Below, one piece after another: positions 1-8,661 of a stretch of DNA of 64,000 nucleotides. A model generated the notes under the pieces. The model did not search any database and was not told the DNA's origin. It saw only the letters and a program-made list of their open reading frames with translations. Origin of the DNA: CADEED01 sp963842515. Lineage in GTDB: Bacteria; Pseudomonadota; Gammaproteobacteria; Steroidobacterales; Steroidobacteraceae. The translations under genes were made by a program, and so were the position numbers. Numbering within the stretch: position 1 is the first letter of the stretch; every line of letters begins with the position of its first letter. The stretch is taken from NCBI GenBank assembly GCA_963842515.1, contig CAWJGO010000001.1, positions 62,001 through 126,000 of the forward strand. The letters run 5' to 3'.

Positions 1-129
1 CGCCGCAATCACTGTGAGCAACGCGGTGATCAGCGCGAACGCCACCACGATCAGCACGCGGTGACCGAAGATCAGCCGCTCGAGTGTCGCTGCGAGCCTC
101 GAATCGCCGGGTTTTCCGGGACCAGCCAA
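1..129 (-). CDS. MMPL/RND-superfamily transporter, N-terminal fragment (cut by window edge)
   Basis: Only the first 43 codons lie in the window. Reading the minus strand from a TTG at 129 gives a short polar N-terminus, then LERLIFGHRVLIVVAFALI, followed by more hydrophobic residues. This is the usual first transmembrane segment of MMPL-type RND transporters (a cytosolic helix, then TM1). The TTG comes two bases after the TAG stop of the YCF48 gene, so the two are almost certainly co-transcribed and probably translationally coupled. MMPL proteins are inner-membrane proton-driven exporters of lipids or hydrophobic molecules. The assignment rests on this short segment plus the operon context (DUF1302, DUF1329, YCF48), in which an MMPL gene is the expected fourth member. 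The TTG start is inferred; no ATG is available in frame between the stop and the membrane segment. Confidence 0.6.
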   Translation of the reverse strand, partial: MAGPGKPGDSRLAATLERLIFGHRVLIVVAFALITALLTVIAA

Positions 130-131
130 GA

Positions 132-1196
132 CTAGCTACCCGCCGGGTCGAGCCGGATGGTGCGCACACCGCCCTCGCCCGCGACGATGACCGTCCCTGC
201 GGGACCTGGCAGCACCGCTGATAGGCCCTTGCGGTCGTCCTGTTGCGTGAGGCGGAACGTCTCGCCGGCATCCCCCGACACCAGAAGGACTCCGGCGAGG
301 CCGCCGATGACCACGCGCAGATCGTTCACGGCGACTCCGTCGGTCAACATGGCCGTGGTATGCGACTCGAGCGCATGCCAGGTCTCGCCCGCGTCAGCGG
401 AACGAAACAGATGGCCACGCAGCCCGAACGCCAGCAGCCCGTCACCGCGGATCGCCACCAGCCCGAAGTAGCTGCCCTCATAGGGCGATGGCAACACGCG
501 CCAGCTCGCGCCCCGGTTGTCCGAGCGATACAGCTGGCCACCCTCGGCGGCCACGTACAGCCGGTTGCCGACGCCGACGATGCGGTTCAGGTGATAGTCG
601 GGTGGCACATCTTCTCCGGCCGCAGCCGGAGCCGCTTCGCCGTCATGCATCGCCGGCGCACGCGGCGGCGCGAACTTGGACGACGCCCAGTGCCGGCCGC
701 CGTCGTTGGTCGTGAAATAGGCGCCATACGCACCCACGGCAATGCCGCTGACGCGGTTTGCGAACCACAGGTCCAGCAGTGGCTGTTGCGCTTCCGGCGC
801 GAAGTGCGAGCGCGTCCAGTTTTCGCCGCCATCGGCCGTGTTGAGGATGGTTTCGTCGTGGCCGACGGCCCAGCCGTATTGCGAATCGACGAAGAACACC
901 GCGGTGAGCATGACGCGAGTGGGTACGCTCTTCGCCTGGCGCCAGCTCCCGCCCTGGTCGTCCGACAGCAACACGTGACCGCGCTCACCGACGGCGACGA
1001 GGCGATCGCCCGCGACCGCGAGGTCGAGCAACAACGAGCTCGACGCGAGCGGCTCGATCTCTGCGGGCTTGTTGGCCGGATCGTTGAGGTCGAGTTGCGC
1101 GAGCGCCATGCCACCCGCCGCCAGCGTCGCGACCAGCGCGAGTATCGATATTGGTTTCCAACGGGCAAGTTGATGGCGCTCAACTTGCCCGTCCAT
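132..1196 (-). CDS. YCF48/BNR-repeat beta-propeller protein, exported
   Basis: The 354-residue product has a cationic N-terminus and a hydrophobic signal segment at about residues 14-34 ending in GGMALAQ, so it is probably periplasmic. It then carries at least six Asp-box/BNR motifs of the form S-x-D-x-G-x-x-W (SDDQGGSW, TADGGENW, TNDGGRHW, SDNRGASW, SADAGETW, SGDAGETF), the hallmark of YCF48/HCF136-type beta-propellers. In photosynthetic organisms this family helps assemble photosystem II. In heterotrophic proteobacteria it is found beside MMPL transporters, DUF1329 and DUF1302, presumably as a periplasmic accessory. I start it at the ATG at 1196, 14 bases after the DUF1329 stop; a longer in-frame reading back to 1364 would run through the DUF1329 gene and has no signal-peptide logic. 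A perfect 13-bp hairpin sits just inside the start. Confidence 0.8.
   Translation of the reverse strand: MDGQVERHQLARWKPISILALVATLAAGGMALAQLDLNDPANKPAEIEPLASSSLLLDLAVAGDRLVAVGERGHVLLSDDQGGSWRQAKSVPTRVMLTAVFFVDSQYGWAVGHDETILNTADGGENWTRSHFAPEAQQPLLDLWFANRVSGIAVGAYGAYFTTNDGGRHWASSKFAPPRAPAMHDGEAAPAAAGEDVPPDYHLNRIVGVGNRLYVAAEGGQLYRSDNRGASWRVLPSPYEGSYFGLVAIRGDGLLAFGLRGHLFRSADAGETWHALESHTTAMLTDGVAVNDLRVVIGGLAGVLLVSGDAGETFRLTQQDDRKGLSAVLPGPAGTVIVAGEGGVRTIRLDPAGS
1161..1192. repeat. Perfect 13-bp inverted repeat just inside the YCF48 gene start
   Basis: The arms ACGGGCAAGTTGA and TCAACTTGCCCGT are exact reverse complements separated by 6 bases. In the mRNA the hairpin begins 2 bases after the YCF48 start codon and lies right after the DUF1329 gene. 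It could lower translation of the downstream genes or protect the upstream message from 3' decay. There is no U-tract, so it is not a standard intrinsic terminator. Confidence 0.75.
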
Positions 1197-1210
1197 GAAC
1201 TGCTGAGACC

Positions 1211-2593
1211 TCAGCGTACGCCGCGCCGCTGTAGAGCGGCCGGCTGGTAATCGGCGACCGTGCGCTTCTGCGTGAAGTCGCGGCTGCGCGGCTCTTCGTT
1301 GTCGAGCCCGAGCGCGAGATAGCGGCCGTTCGACAGGTCGTAGACGGTTTCGAGCGCGGTCCACAGGGCCGGCACGTCGTAGTACTGAATGACGTGGCCT
1401 TCCTGCACGCGGTAGAGCTGGCCACGGCTGTCGTAGCAGTCGACTGCGAGGATGTGCCAGCTGTCTTCATCGACGTATAGCGTGCGGCGGCTGTACAGAT
1501 GGCTCTGGCCGGCCTTGAGCTTCGAGTCGACGACCCACACCCGATGCAGCTCGTATCGCGTGACGTCGGGATTCACGTGGTTCTTCTTGAGGATGTCGGC
1601 GTACTTGAGCGTGTTCGAGTGCAGCTTGTAGCTGTTGTACGGCACGAGGATTTCTTTCTTGCCGACCAGCGTCCAGTCGTAGCGCTGCGGGCTGCCGTTG
1701 TACATGTCGAACTGGTCGGAGGTGCGCAGGTTGTCGGAATTGGTGCCCGGATTGTCGAACGCCACGTTCGGCGCGCGCCGCACACGTCGCTGGCCGGGGT
1801 TGTAGACCCAGGCGCGGCGATTCTCGAGCGATTGATCGAGCGTCTCCTGCACCAGCAGCACTTCACCGGCGAGGCGCGCGGGCGCCACGGTCTCCTGAAC
1901 GAAATAGGCGATGGTGTTGCTGAGGTTTTCCGACTTCGCTCCCGCCAGGCTGTACGCCACCATCGTGTCGTCGCGGAACTTCACCATGGTGTAGGCGCCG
2001 CTCGCGGTCACCGGAGCCTGGCCGATCTGGCGCACGATGACGTCACCGCGATAACGCAGCACGTGGTTCCAGAACACCTCCACGCCTTCCTTCGGAATTG
2101 CGAACGGAATGCCTTCACCGGCGTTGGTGACGCCGTTGCCACCCTTGGCCAATTGCGCGGTGGTCGCGATGCGTTTCGTGGCGTCGTAAATGCGCTGCGG
2201 GGCGGCGGCACTGCGATGCGTGGGATACACGTTCATCTTGAAAGTGGCGCGATAGGTCTGCAGCAGCTTCTTGTGGCCCTCGGTGAGCTTGTTGGCGTAC
2301 TGACTCATGTTGGTCGAAGTGACCGTGTACAGCGGCTTGTCGCCTGCATACGGATCGGGGTGGTGCTGTCCCGGACGGAAGTTGGCAAAGCCCGCCTGAG
2401 CTGCCGAGGTGAGGCCACCGTCCCAGGCGGGAATGGACCCATCGGCGTTTCCGGCCTTCTCGCCACCCAGCGGCGTGAGCTCGGCACCGAGCTTGGCGGC
2501 GTCGGCCGCCGACGCGGCCGCGAGGGCGGCAGTTGCGCCGAGCGCGATACCCGCGATTGTCCCGACGGTGGCTAGAATGAATTTTTTCAGCAT
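1211..2593 (-). CDS. DUF1329 family periplasmic protein (LolA-like fold predicted)
   Basis: The 460-residue protein opens with a clear signal peptide (MLKKFILATVGTIAGIALGA, then alanine-rich to about residue 30). It matches the DUF1329 family in length and in landmarks such as the early IPAWDGG motif, the central tyrosine/asparagine-rich segment, NPGQRRVRRAP and a C-terminal DSRGQLYRVQEGH-type strand. DUF1329 proteins are predicted to have a LolA/LolB-like half-barrel that binds a lipid or other hydrophobic cargo in the periplasm. The ATG at 2593 is preceded by a GAGGGG-type ribosome site. It lies 20 bases after the DUF1302 stop and 14 before the YCF48 start, so the genes form one operon. Substrate unknown; transport of a lipid between the MMPL pump and the outer membrane is an inference from context. 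Confidence 0.88.
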   Translation of the reverse strand: MLKKFILATVGTIAGIALGATAALAAASAADAAKLGAELTPLGGEKAGNADGSIPAWDGGLTSAAQAGFANFRPGQHHPDPYAGDKPLYTVTSTNMSQYANKLTEGHKKLLQTYRATFKMNVYPTHRSAAAPQRIYDATKRIATTAQLAKGGNGVTNAGEGIPFAIPKEGVEVFWNHVLRYRGDVIVRQIGQAPVTASGAYTMVKFRDDTMVAYSLAGAKSENLSNTIAYFVQETVAPARLAGEVLLVQETLDQSLENRRAWVYNPGQRRVRRAPNVAFDNPGTNSDNLRTSDQFDMYNGSPQRYDWTLVGKKEILVPYNSYKLHSNTLKYADILKKNHVNPDVTRYELHRVWVVDSKLKAGQSHLYSRRTLYVDEDSWHILAVDCYDSRGQLYRVQEGHVIQYYDVPALWTALETVYDLSNGRYLALGLDNEEPRSRDFTQKRTVADYQPAALQRRGVR

Positions 2594-2613
2594 GGAGATT
2601 CCCCTCGTCGCGG

Positions 2614-4731
2614 TCAGAACGAGAACTTGACGGTGGCCGCAACGTAGTCGCGATCGTTGAGGTCATTGAAACGGCCGGCGCCGCCGAACTTGGTCCACGA
2701 CATGTCGAGTTCCCACTTCGCCCGCAGATTCGCGGCGACACCCAACGTGAGCCCGTAACGACCCTCGACGAAATTGCCACCCGGTCCAGGCGTGGTCCCT
2801 CGGACGTCGTGCTGCCAGTTGAAACGTGGCAACACGTTCCAGGGTCCCATGAGGCCGGGATATTCGAGGCGGCCCGCGACGCGATAACCATATGACGTGG
2901 CATCGGCGAAGCGGTTCTGCGGTTCGACGAGATTCAGCGCGAGACAGGCCGCCGCCGAAATCGTCGGGCAATGACGGCCGCGCAGCTCGAAGTTGCCGCT
3001 GACATTGGTGGCCGGACCGTTGAAGCGCAAACCGCGATCGTTTGGCCCGCCCGTGAGCTTGTCGGGCATGTCTTCGATATGCGTAAGGCCCGCTTCGGTG
3101 ACCAACACCATCTGGGCTGCTTTGAGCACATTGGAGAAGGTCTTGGTGGCGGTGAACTGCACCTGGTAGGTGTCGTAGCGATCCCAGCCCGGCACGACCT
3201 GGCTGAGACCGAAGTCGCCGAGCTGGCCGCAATGCGTGAGCGTCGAAGCGGCCGGCACGCCTTCCGGGCAAGTGGTGGGCAACGGCGTAGCGCGCAAGGT
3301 AGCCAAGCCCTGTTCAAAGGGCGTGAGTGCCGCGAACAGCAGTTCCACGTCGTCGAATTGCAGCGGCACGTCCTGGCGATACGCCACTTCACCTTGCAGC
3401 GCGATTCCGCCCCACTGCAGCTGCGTATTGAACGAGAGGCCGATGAGCTTGATGTCTTCCGGATACTCGGTGAAGTAGCCCGCGCTGAGCGCGTATTCAT
3501 GTGTCGCGATGTTGGTGGCCTGCGCCGTGACGTCGCCGCCCGCAAGGTGCGTGCCGGCGCCGACGCTGGCGTACCCCGTGGCGGCGGCCAGTGAGAGGTT
3601 GCCACCCGCCGCCGCCGCGCGCGCGACGCCGAGCTGCGCCGCCGTGGCGATGGCGGCAGGCCGCGGCAGGCCCGCGGCAAGCCCCTGCGCAGCAGCACCA
3701 ACGGCGTTGAGCGCGCCGAACGCATTGCCGACTCCCGCCTGGCTGCCCGTCTGACCGGAAATCAGCGGCAGGCGGCTGTGATAGTTCAGGAAGAACAGGC
3801 CGAACTCAGTACCGTTGTTGAAGCCCGGCGCGTAGTACTTGAGATTGAAGCCGTACTGACCGTCGTCGGAAGGCCTGACCGTGGCCAGTCGATTGACGGT
3901 CTGGAAATTCGTGATGTTCGGGCCACCAAGCGGACTGAAGTCGACGCCCTGGTCGGAGAACGAGCCGAATCCGAGCACCACCTTGCTGCCGCCGGTGGGC
4001 GCGAAATCGTTGTTGCTGAAGTAGGAACCGGCTGGCTCGGGCACCGTGGCGTTCCAGTCGGTGATGTAGATAGCCTGGGCCGAAAAGTTGTCATTGAACT
4101 GCACGCTGAAATTGACCATCTCCTGCGGCAGGAAGGCTTCTTTCAGTTCAGAGCCCGGCACGCGCAGCGCCGAGACGTCGAAATGGTTGATGGTGTTGAT
4201 GCCGTTCTGGATGAAGGTGCTTTCACCCCAGCTCACCACCTGTCGACCGAGGCGCAGCTCCGACGCCATGCTGCCGATGTCGAACTTCGCGTACACGAAC
4301 GCATCGAGCAGGCGCGTGTAGCTTTCCACCAGGTCTTCGGACTTCTCGGAGAGCGGCGTGCGCTGCGTTTTGCCGGCGGCCTCATCATAGAGAGCCGATG
4401 CCCGCACGAACGCGCCGACGCCGCGATAGTTGAGCGACACCTCGGTCAGCACCTTCAATGCCTGCGAGAACATGTCGGTGTCGTAGTTGAGGTTGCCGTC
4501 GTCGATGTTCGGCGAGCGGCCGCAACCGCCGTCGGCTATGGCGATGAGCCGGCAGTCGCGCGACTCGACGCGCCAGGCCTGGCCGTAGGTGAGCGTGGTG
4601 TCCCAGCTGCCGGAGAACGTGCCGGAGTCGTTCTGGAAATCCCAGGCGTAGGCGGCTGGGGACGCGAGGGCCAGTGTCGCGACGATCGGCAGCGAACGCA
4701 TCACGGAACGCCGGATCAGATCGTTTCTCAT
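2614..4731 (-). CDS. DUF1302 family outer-membrane beta-barrel protein
   Basis: The 705-residue product has a signal peptide (MRNDLIRRSVMRSLPIVATL... ending near AYAWDF). Long amphipathic-strand patterns follow, and the C-terminus ends in VAATVKFSF, the terminal aromatic expected of an outer-membrane barrel. The N-terminal WDFQNDSGTFSGSWDTTLTYG pattern, the glycine/asparagine loop motifs and the RLGRQVVSWGESTF segment at about residues 150-165 are characteristic of DUF1302. Family members sit beside DUF1329 and MMPL genes in bacteria that handle hydrocarbons, steroids or acyl compounds. A strong GGGGAAG ribosome site precedes the ATG at 4731. This is the first gene of the four-gene operon, with a candidate promoter about 140 bp upstream. 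An alanine-rich insertion at about residues 340-390 is probably a surface loop or plug. Confidence 0.87.
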   Translation of the reverse strand: MRNDLIRRSVMRSLPIVATLALASPAAYAWDFQNDSGTFSGSWDTTLTYGQAWRVESRDCRLIAIADGGCGRSPNIDDGNLNYDTDMFSQALKVLTEVSLNYRGVGAFVRASALYDEAAGKTQRTPLSEKSEDLVESYTRLLDAFVYAKFDIGSMASELRLGRQVVSWGESTFIQNGINTINHFDVSALRVPGSELKEAFLPQEMVNFSVQFNDNFSAQAIYITDWNATVPEPAGSYFSNNDFAPTGGSKVVLGFGSFSDQGVDFSPLGGPNITNFQTVNRLATVRPSDDGQYGFNLKYYAPGFNNGTEFGLFFLNYHSRLPLISGQTGSQAGVGNAFGALNAVGAAAQGLAAGLPRPAAIATAAQLGVARAAAAGGNLSLAAATGYASVGAGTHLAGGDVTAQATNIATHEYALSAGYFTEYPEDIKLIGLSFNTQLQWGGIALQGEVAYRQDVPLQFDDVELLFAALTPFEQGLATLRATPLPTTCPEGVPAASTLTHCGQLGDFGLSQVVPGWDRYDTYQVQFTATKTFSNVLKAAQMVLVTEAGLTHIEDMPDKLTGGPNDRGLRFNGPATNVSGNFELRGRHCPTISAAACLALNLVEPQNRFADATSYGYRVAGRLEYPGLMGPWNVLPRFNWQHDVRGTTPGPGGNFVEGRYGLTLGVAANLRAKWELDMSWTKFGGAGRFNDLNDRDYVAATVKFSF

Positions 4732-4869
4732 TAACTTCCCCTGAAGACCGCGGACCGGCTGCGAGTCGCGAGGAAGGAAGCAGCCGTACCGCTGGGCCGT
4801 ATCGTATTAGTGTTCCGCCGCGCTGCTGCCTCCCCTCGCGGACGCGTAGGCGCGGACGTGTTGCGCGCG

Positions 4870-4875
4870 AGTATA
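4870..4875 (-). promoter_or_regulatory. Candidate -10 box for the DUF1302-MMPL operon
   Basis: On the minus strand the hexamer TATACT stands out in an otherwise GC-rich gap between plsB and the DUF1302 gene. No good TTGACA-like -35 is seen 16-18 bp upstream (the bases there read roughly GCTTTC), so an activator may be needed. It would give a leader of about 130 nt. Confidence 0.35.
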
Positions 4876-4924
4876 GCAGCGGGTTCCGGGCCGAAAGCTA
4901 GCAGCGCCTATCCCCGGGAAATCC

Positions 4925-7354
4925 CTAGACCTGAGTGACCTGCAGGATGCTGTGTCTGATTTGTTCCGAGAGCACCAGCTGCGCATCGGCGGCGACGCGC
5001 ATCAGCACCTCGTCGAACTCGAGGTTGCCGCCCTCGCCGGCCGCAAGGACGCCACGTTCGCGCAGCAAGTCGATGAAGTTCTCGAACAGCGCGCGATCGA
5101 AGAATTCCGGTGAATTGAAGCCATAGAGCATGTTCATGCGCTGGGCCGCAAGATGGCACTGCTGCTCGAGCGCCTTCTGCGTCATCGTGCCGCTGCCGGC
5201 CTTGAGCAGCAGCGAGATGGCGAGATAGTAGCGTTCGATCGTCTGGATGGTGGCTTGCGACAACATCGACAGCTGCATGGCCGCCGGCGAATCCGGCGTA
5301 GGCCGCATCCAGGCGGTCCGGTCCTCGTTAGGTTGCAGCACACCCTGTTCGGCGAGCGCAGCAAGAACGCCTTCCACGACCGTCGCCAGCTCTTCTTCGC
5401 GCCAGCGCAGGAAAAGCTCGGCTGCGACGTATGGATAGATGCGCCATGCCAGGCGCTGGATATCCTCGGTGCGCAACATGGCGTTGCCGATGAACGCACA
5501 GGCCACGAGCGACGGCAGCGCGAAGAGGTGCAGAACGTTGTTGCGGTAGTAGGCGATGAGCTGCGCGCTCTCGTCGCTCATTTTCACCACGTCGCCCAGC
5601 TTGTGAGAAACGCGCGTGATGAGCTTGAGCGTCTCGCCGTACGTCACGATTTCGGCGGGGGTTGCATCGGTGACCGTCACCCGTGGACTGTAGGGGGAGG
5701 CGCGCAGCAGCTTGAGGTATAGATCGATCTGGCGCAGCAGCGCGGTTTCGGGCAATGCGCCGCGCGGCGACGCGAGCAGCGTCGTCGCCAGCAGGTTGAT
5801 GGGGGTGACGGCAGCGGCGGAGTTGATACCCCGCATGATGCGCAGCGCAAGATCTGCGACCAGCGCGTTGACCGCCGGAAGCCGTGTCTCGTCATCGAAC
5901 CGCTGTTCGTGCCAGCTTGGCAGGTGGGCGTCCAGCAGGTCGTTGAGGCGGATGGGCTCGCCGACGTTGACGTGCACGGTGCCGAACCGCTCGCGCAATA
6001 CCCGCAGGGACAGCAGCAGGTCGAGCCAGCTCTCCTTCTTCTTGGGCGCACCCGACAATTCCGAGATGTACGTGTTGGCTTCGACGATGCGCTCATAGCC
6101 GAAGTACACCGGCACGAATACCACCGGCCGCACCGGATCGCGCAGGAAACTGCGCACCGTCATCGACAACATGCCGGTCTTGGGCTGCAGCAGCCGGCCG
6201 GTGCGCGAGCGGCCGCCCTCGATGAAGTATTCGATGGAGTGGCCGCGCGCCATGATGGCGGCCAGGTACTTCATGAACACCACGGTGTACAGCGCATTGC
6301 CCGCGAAACTGCGGCGAATGAAAAAAGCGCCGCCCTTGCGCAGGAATCGCCCCACCACCGGGATGTTGAGATTGATTCCCGCGGCAATGTGCGGCAGCGC
6401 GTAGCCCTGGTGATAGATGATGTACGACATCAACAGGTAGTCCATGTGGCTGCGATGGCAGGGCACGTAGACGACCTCGTTGCCCTCCGACACCTCTTTG
6501 AGCGTGGCGGCGTGATTGAATCTCACGCCGTCGTAGACGCGGTTCCAGACGCGGCCGAGCAGCTTTTCCGCGAACTGCACGAACGCGTGCGAGTAGTTAG
6601 CGGCGATCTCGAAGGCGTATTTGCGCGCCTGGATGAGCCCGGGACGGTATTTGTCGTGTTTGTCCTTCGCCTCGGCCGCGACCACGGCGCGTACCGCACG
6701 GGCGCGCAGCACACGCGCCACGATCGTCCGCCGGTGCGAGAGGTCCGGGCCGATGCGGATCGCGCGCTGCCGGCGCAGGATGCCTCTCAACACTCGCGTC
6801 ACGCGGCGCGCCTGGTCGTGCGCGGGCGCAGCGTCGAGCAGGGAGCGCAGCGAAATCGGCTCGCCCATCTCCACCATGACGTTGCGGCCGTTGATGAGCA
6901 CCGCGACGAACTTGGCGGCGCGTGAGGTCAGGGCCCAGTTCTCGGCGAACAGCAGGCGCAACCAGGAACCTTCCTTCTGCGGAGCACGGCCCCAGTACAC
7001 CGCGGCCGGCACCAGCAGCACGTCGCGCACGGCGTCACCGCGCAGAGCGTCGACCAGCGCCAACAAATGCGGCGGCGGACGCCGTGAGGCGGTGGCATCC
7101 CAGAAATGACGGCGGCGCCCGACATCGAAATAAGAGCGGCGCTCTTCCACCGGCAGGCTTGCGGAGCGTTTTTCGGGATACGGCAGCCCGCGCCGGCTCG
7201 CGACATTGCACAGCACCGCAAGGTCCGCGACCGAGTCGCGCTCGAGCACGTAACACACGGGCACGTGCGCCGCCGCCAGCGCCGGTGGCGCCTCGGCCGG
7301 CTGCACGGCCGCCCGCACCCACAGCTTCAGGAATCGTCGCAGCAACCAGGCCAT
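4925..7354 (-). CDS. plsB: Glycerol-3-phosphate 1-O-acyltransferase PlsB
   Basis: The product has 809 residues, the normal length for PlsB. It transfers an acyl chain from acyl-ACP or acyl-CoA to the sn-1 position of glycerol 3-phosphate, the first step of phospholipid synthesis at the inner membrane. All four acyltransferase blocks are visible: H300-R-S-H-M-D305 (HX4D catalytic motif), GGAFFIRR at about 341-348, FIEGGRSRTG at 377-386 and VPVYFGYE at about 414. An ATG at 7354 starts the gene about 87 bp from the divergent SDR gene. It ends 190 bp before the DUF1302 start, so it does not obviously belong to that operon. Confidence is high. Confidence 0.96.
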   Translation of the reverse strand: MAWLLRRFLKLWVRAAVQPAEAPPALAAAHVPVCYVLERDSVADLAVLCNVASRRGLPYPEKRSASLPVEERRSYFDVGRRRHFWDATASRRPPPHLLALVDALRGDAVRDVLLVPAAVYWGRAPQKEGSWLRLLFAENWALTSRAAKFVAVLINGRNVMVEMGEPISLRSLLDAAPAHDQARRVTRVLRGILRRQRAIRIGPDLSHRRTIVARVLRARAVRAVVAAEAKDKHDKYRPGLIQARKYAFEIAANYSHAFVQFAEKLLGRVWNRVYDGVRFNHAATLKEVSEGNEVVYVPCHRSHMDYLLMSYIIYHQGYALPHIAAGINLNIPVVGRFLRKGGAFFIRRSFAGNALYTVVFMKYLAAIMARGHSIEYFIEGGRSRTGRLLQPKTGMLSMTVRSFLRDPVRPVVFVPVYFGYERIVEANTYISELSGAPKKKESWLDLLLSLRVLRERFGTVHVNVGEPIRLNDLLDAHLPSWHEQRFDDETRLPAVNALVADLALRIMRGINSAAAVTPINLLATTLLASPRGALPETALLRQIDLYLKLLRASPYSPRVTVTDATPAEIVTYGETLKLITRVSHKLGDVVKMSDESAQLIAYYRNNVLHLFALPSLVACAFIGNAMLRTEDIQRLAWRIYPYVAAELFLRWREEELATVVEGVLAALAEQGVLQPNEDRTAWMRPTPDSPAAMQLSMLSQATIQTIERYYLAISLLLKAGSGTMTQKALEQQCHLAAQRMNMLYGFNSPEFFDRALFENFIDLLRERGVLAAGEGGNLEFDEVLMRVAADAQLVLSEQIRHSILQVTQV

Positions 7355-7440
7355 GCGCTAAGCGTGTCTACCAGCCGTATCATGTTAGGCGTCGCAGTGT
7401 AGCCGAGTCGGCCTGACCGCCCTCCAGGAAGCCACAGGTA

Positions 7441-8244
7441 ATGAGCGATCTCACGGGGATTAGGATCATTCTCACCGGGGCGTCCGAAGGAATCGGCCGC
7501 GCGCTGGCGCTGGCGCTCGCTTCCCGGGGCGCAAAGCTGGCACTCGCGGCGCGCGATCGGGAGCGCCTCGAGTCCCTGGCCCAGGAATGCCGCACGCGCG
7601 GCGGCGAGGCACGGGCCCTGCCCACGGACGTCACCAGCCAGCAGGACTGCGAGTGGCTGGTCGGCGAGGCCGTGAATGCCTTTGGTGGTATCGACGTGCT
7701 GGTCCACAACGCCGGCATCACGATGTGGAGCCGATTCGATGCGCTCAAGGACCTCTCGATCTTCGAGCGCGTCATGGACGTGAATTACCTCGCGCCGGTG
7801 CGGCTCACCGCGCTGGCGCTGCCGCATCTCAAGCAGTCGAAAGGATTGCTGGTGGCGGTCGCGAGTCTCGCCGGGCTCACCGGCGTGCCCGAGCGCTCAG
7901 GCTATGCGGCGAGCAAGCATGCGCTCATCGGCTTCTTCGATTCACTGCGCATCGAGCTGCGCGGCAGCGGAGTCGACGTGAGCGTGATCGCGCCGGATTT
8001 CGTGGTGAGCGAGATTCACAAACGTGCCATAGGTTCCGACGGCGAACCGCTGGGCGCATCGCCGATGATGCAGTCGAGGATCATGAGCGCCGAGGACTGC
8101 GCCGCGCGCATCGTGCGCGCGATCGAGCGCCGCGAGCGTCTCGTGCTGATGTCGGCGCGTGGCCGGTTCGGCCGCTGGCTCAAACTACTCGCGCCGTCGC
8201 TCATCGACCGCATCGCGGAGAGGGCCATCCGCCAGCGGCACTAG
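7441..8244 (+). CDS. SDR-family NAD(P)-dependent oxidoreductase
   Basis: The 267-residue product is a classical short-chain dehydrogenase/reductase. It has the cofactor motif TGASEGIG at 12-19, HNAG at 89-92, the catalytic Ser142 and the YxxxK pair Y155/K159. The Rossmann core is complete. The C-terminal extension (KLLAPSLIDRIAERAI) is amphipathic and may touch the membrane, as in several lipid-linked SDRs. It diverges from plsB, which would suit a role in lipid metabolism, but the substrate cannot be told from sequence. The ATG at 7441 directly follows a short gap with a weak AGGAAG ribosome site. Downstream lies the repeat-rich region. Confidence 0.9.
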   Translation: MSDLTGIRIILTGASEGIGRALALALASRGAKLALAARDRERLESLAQECRTRGGEARALPTDVTSQQDCEWLVGEAVNAFGGIDVLVHNAGITMWSRFDALKDLSIFERVMDVNYLAPVRLTALALPHLKQSKGLLVAVASLAGLTGVPERSGYAASKHALIGFFDSLRIELRGSGVDVSVIAPDFVVSEIHKRAIGSDGEPLGASPMMQSRIMSAEDCAARIVRAIERRERLVLMSARGRFGRWLKLLAPSLIDRIAERAIRQRH

Positions 8245-8245
8245 T

Positions 8246-8282
8246 GGGGACATTCCTCGTTTCCTGGCAAAAGGGGACGAGG
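8246..8282. repeat. REP-like palindrome after the SDR gene
   Basis: Two bases after the SDR stop, the sequence GGGGACATTCCTCGT and a later GGGGACGAGG can pair through CCTCGT (8255-8260) and ACGAGG (8277-8282). The stem is short and its flanks are imperfect. The GGGGACATTCCTCGTTTCC wording resembles repetitive extragenic palindromes common in this part of the Proteobacteria. It may serve as the 3' end of the SDR message. Confidence 0.45.
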
Positions 8283-8295
8283 AGCGTGGGTGGAG

Positions 8296-8523
8296 GGTCG
8301 AGCGACGCGCGCCCATGCAGGCGTGATCTCGCTATCGCCGGGCCCTTCGATCAGTGGGGCAGCGCAAGAATTGGGTACGCCGACCATCGCGAAGACATTC
8401 TGCTGTAGTTGAACGAAAAGGCCGTGAAGAGTCCGGATGAAGCAGAGAAGCGGCTCAGTGCCATTGAGCCCGCAAGACCCGGCCCGCTCGGCTCACGCCT
8501 GCATGGACGCGCGTCGCTCGATC
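8296..8523. repeat. Repeat element L: ~160-bp core flanked by a ~33-bp inverted repeat
   Basis: Positions 8296-8328 and 8491-8523 are inverted copies of each other (about 30 of 33 bases agree; shared wording GAGCGACGCGCG and CATGCAGGCGTGA). Between them, 8329-8490 holds a core that recurs in inverted orientation at about 8696-8857 inside element R. The flanking repeat differs from that of element R, so the core looks as if it was inserted into the loop of one palindrome here and another palindrome there. It contains short open frames, but these are by-products of the repeat (see rejected items). Confidence 0.75.
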
Positions 8524-8593
8524 GTGCACCGACGCGCCGCGGCTCCGTTGGCGAGGAAAAGAGGTGTGTAGCCCCGGCGTCGGCAAGAGCGCT

Positions 8594-8652
8594 GGACCGC
8601 ACGTCTCTTCCCTTCTCCGTTCTCAGCGCAGCGGAGAACGGGGACGCGGTCC
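8594..8652. repeat. Two-step hairpin between the two repeat elements
   Basis: GGACCGC (8594-8600) pairs with GCGGTCC (8646-8652), and inside it CCGTTCTC (8617-8624) pairs exactly with GAGAACGG (8634-8641) around a 9-base loop. This stacked hairpin lies in the spacer between elements L and R. No U-tract follows on either strand. Confidence 0.6.
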
Positions 8653-8661
8653 GATGACGTT

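Noticed and set aside
243..1250. Long plus-strand open frame opposite the YCF48 gene
   Set aside because: It is an antisense shadow of a high-GC gene, rich in Arg, His and Ala with no domain, signal or ribosome site.
3778..4734. Long plus-strand frame opposite the DUF1302 gene
   Set aside because: Same antisense-shadow signature; the minus strand has a clear signal peptide and barrel.
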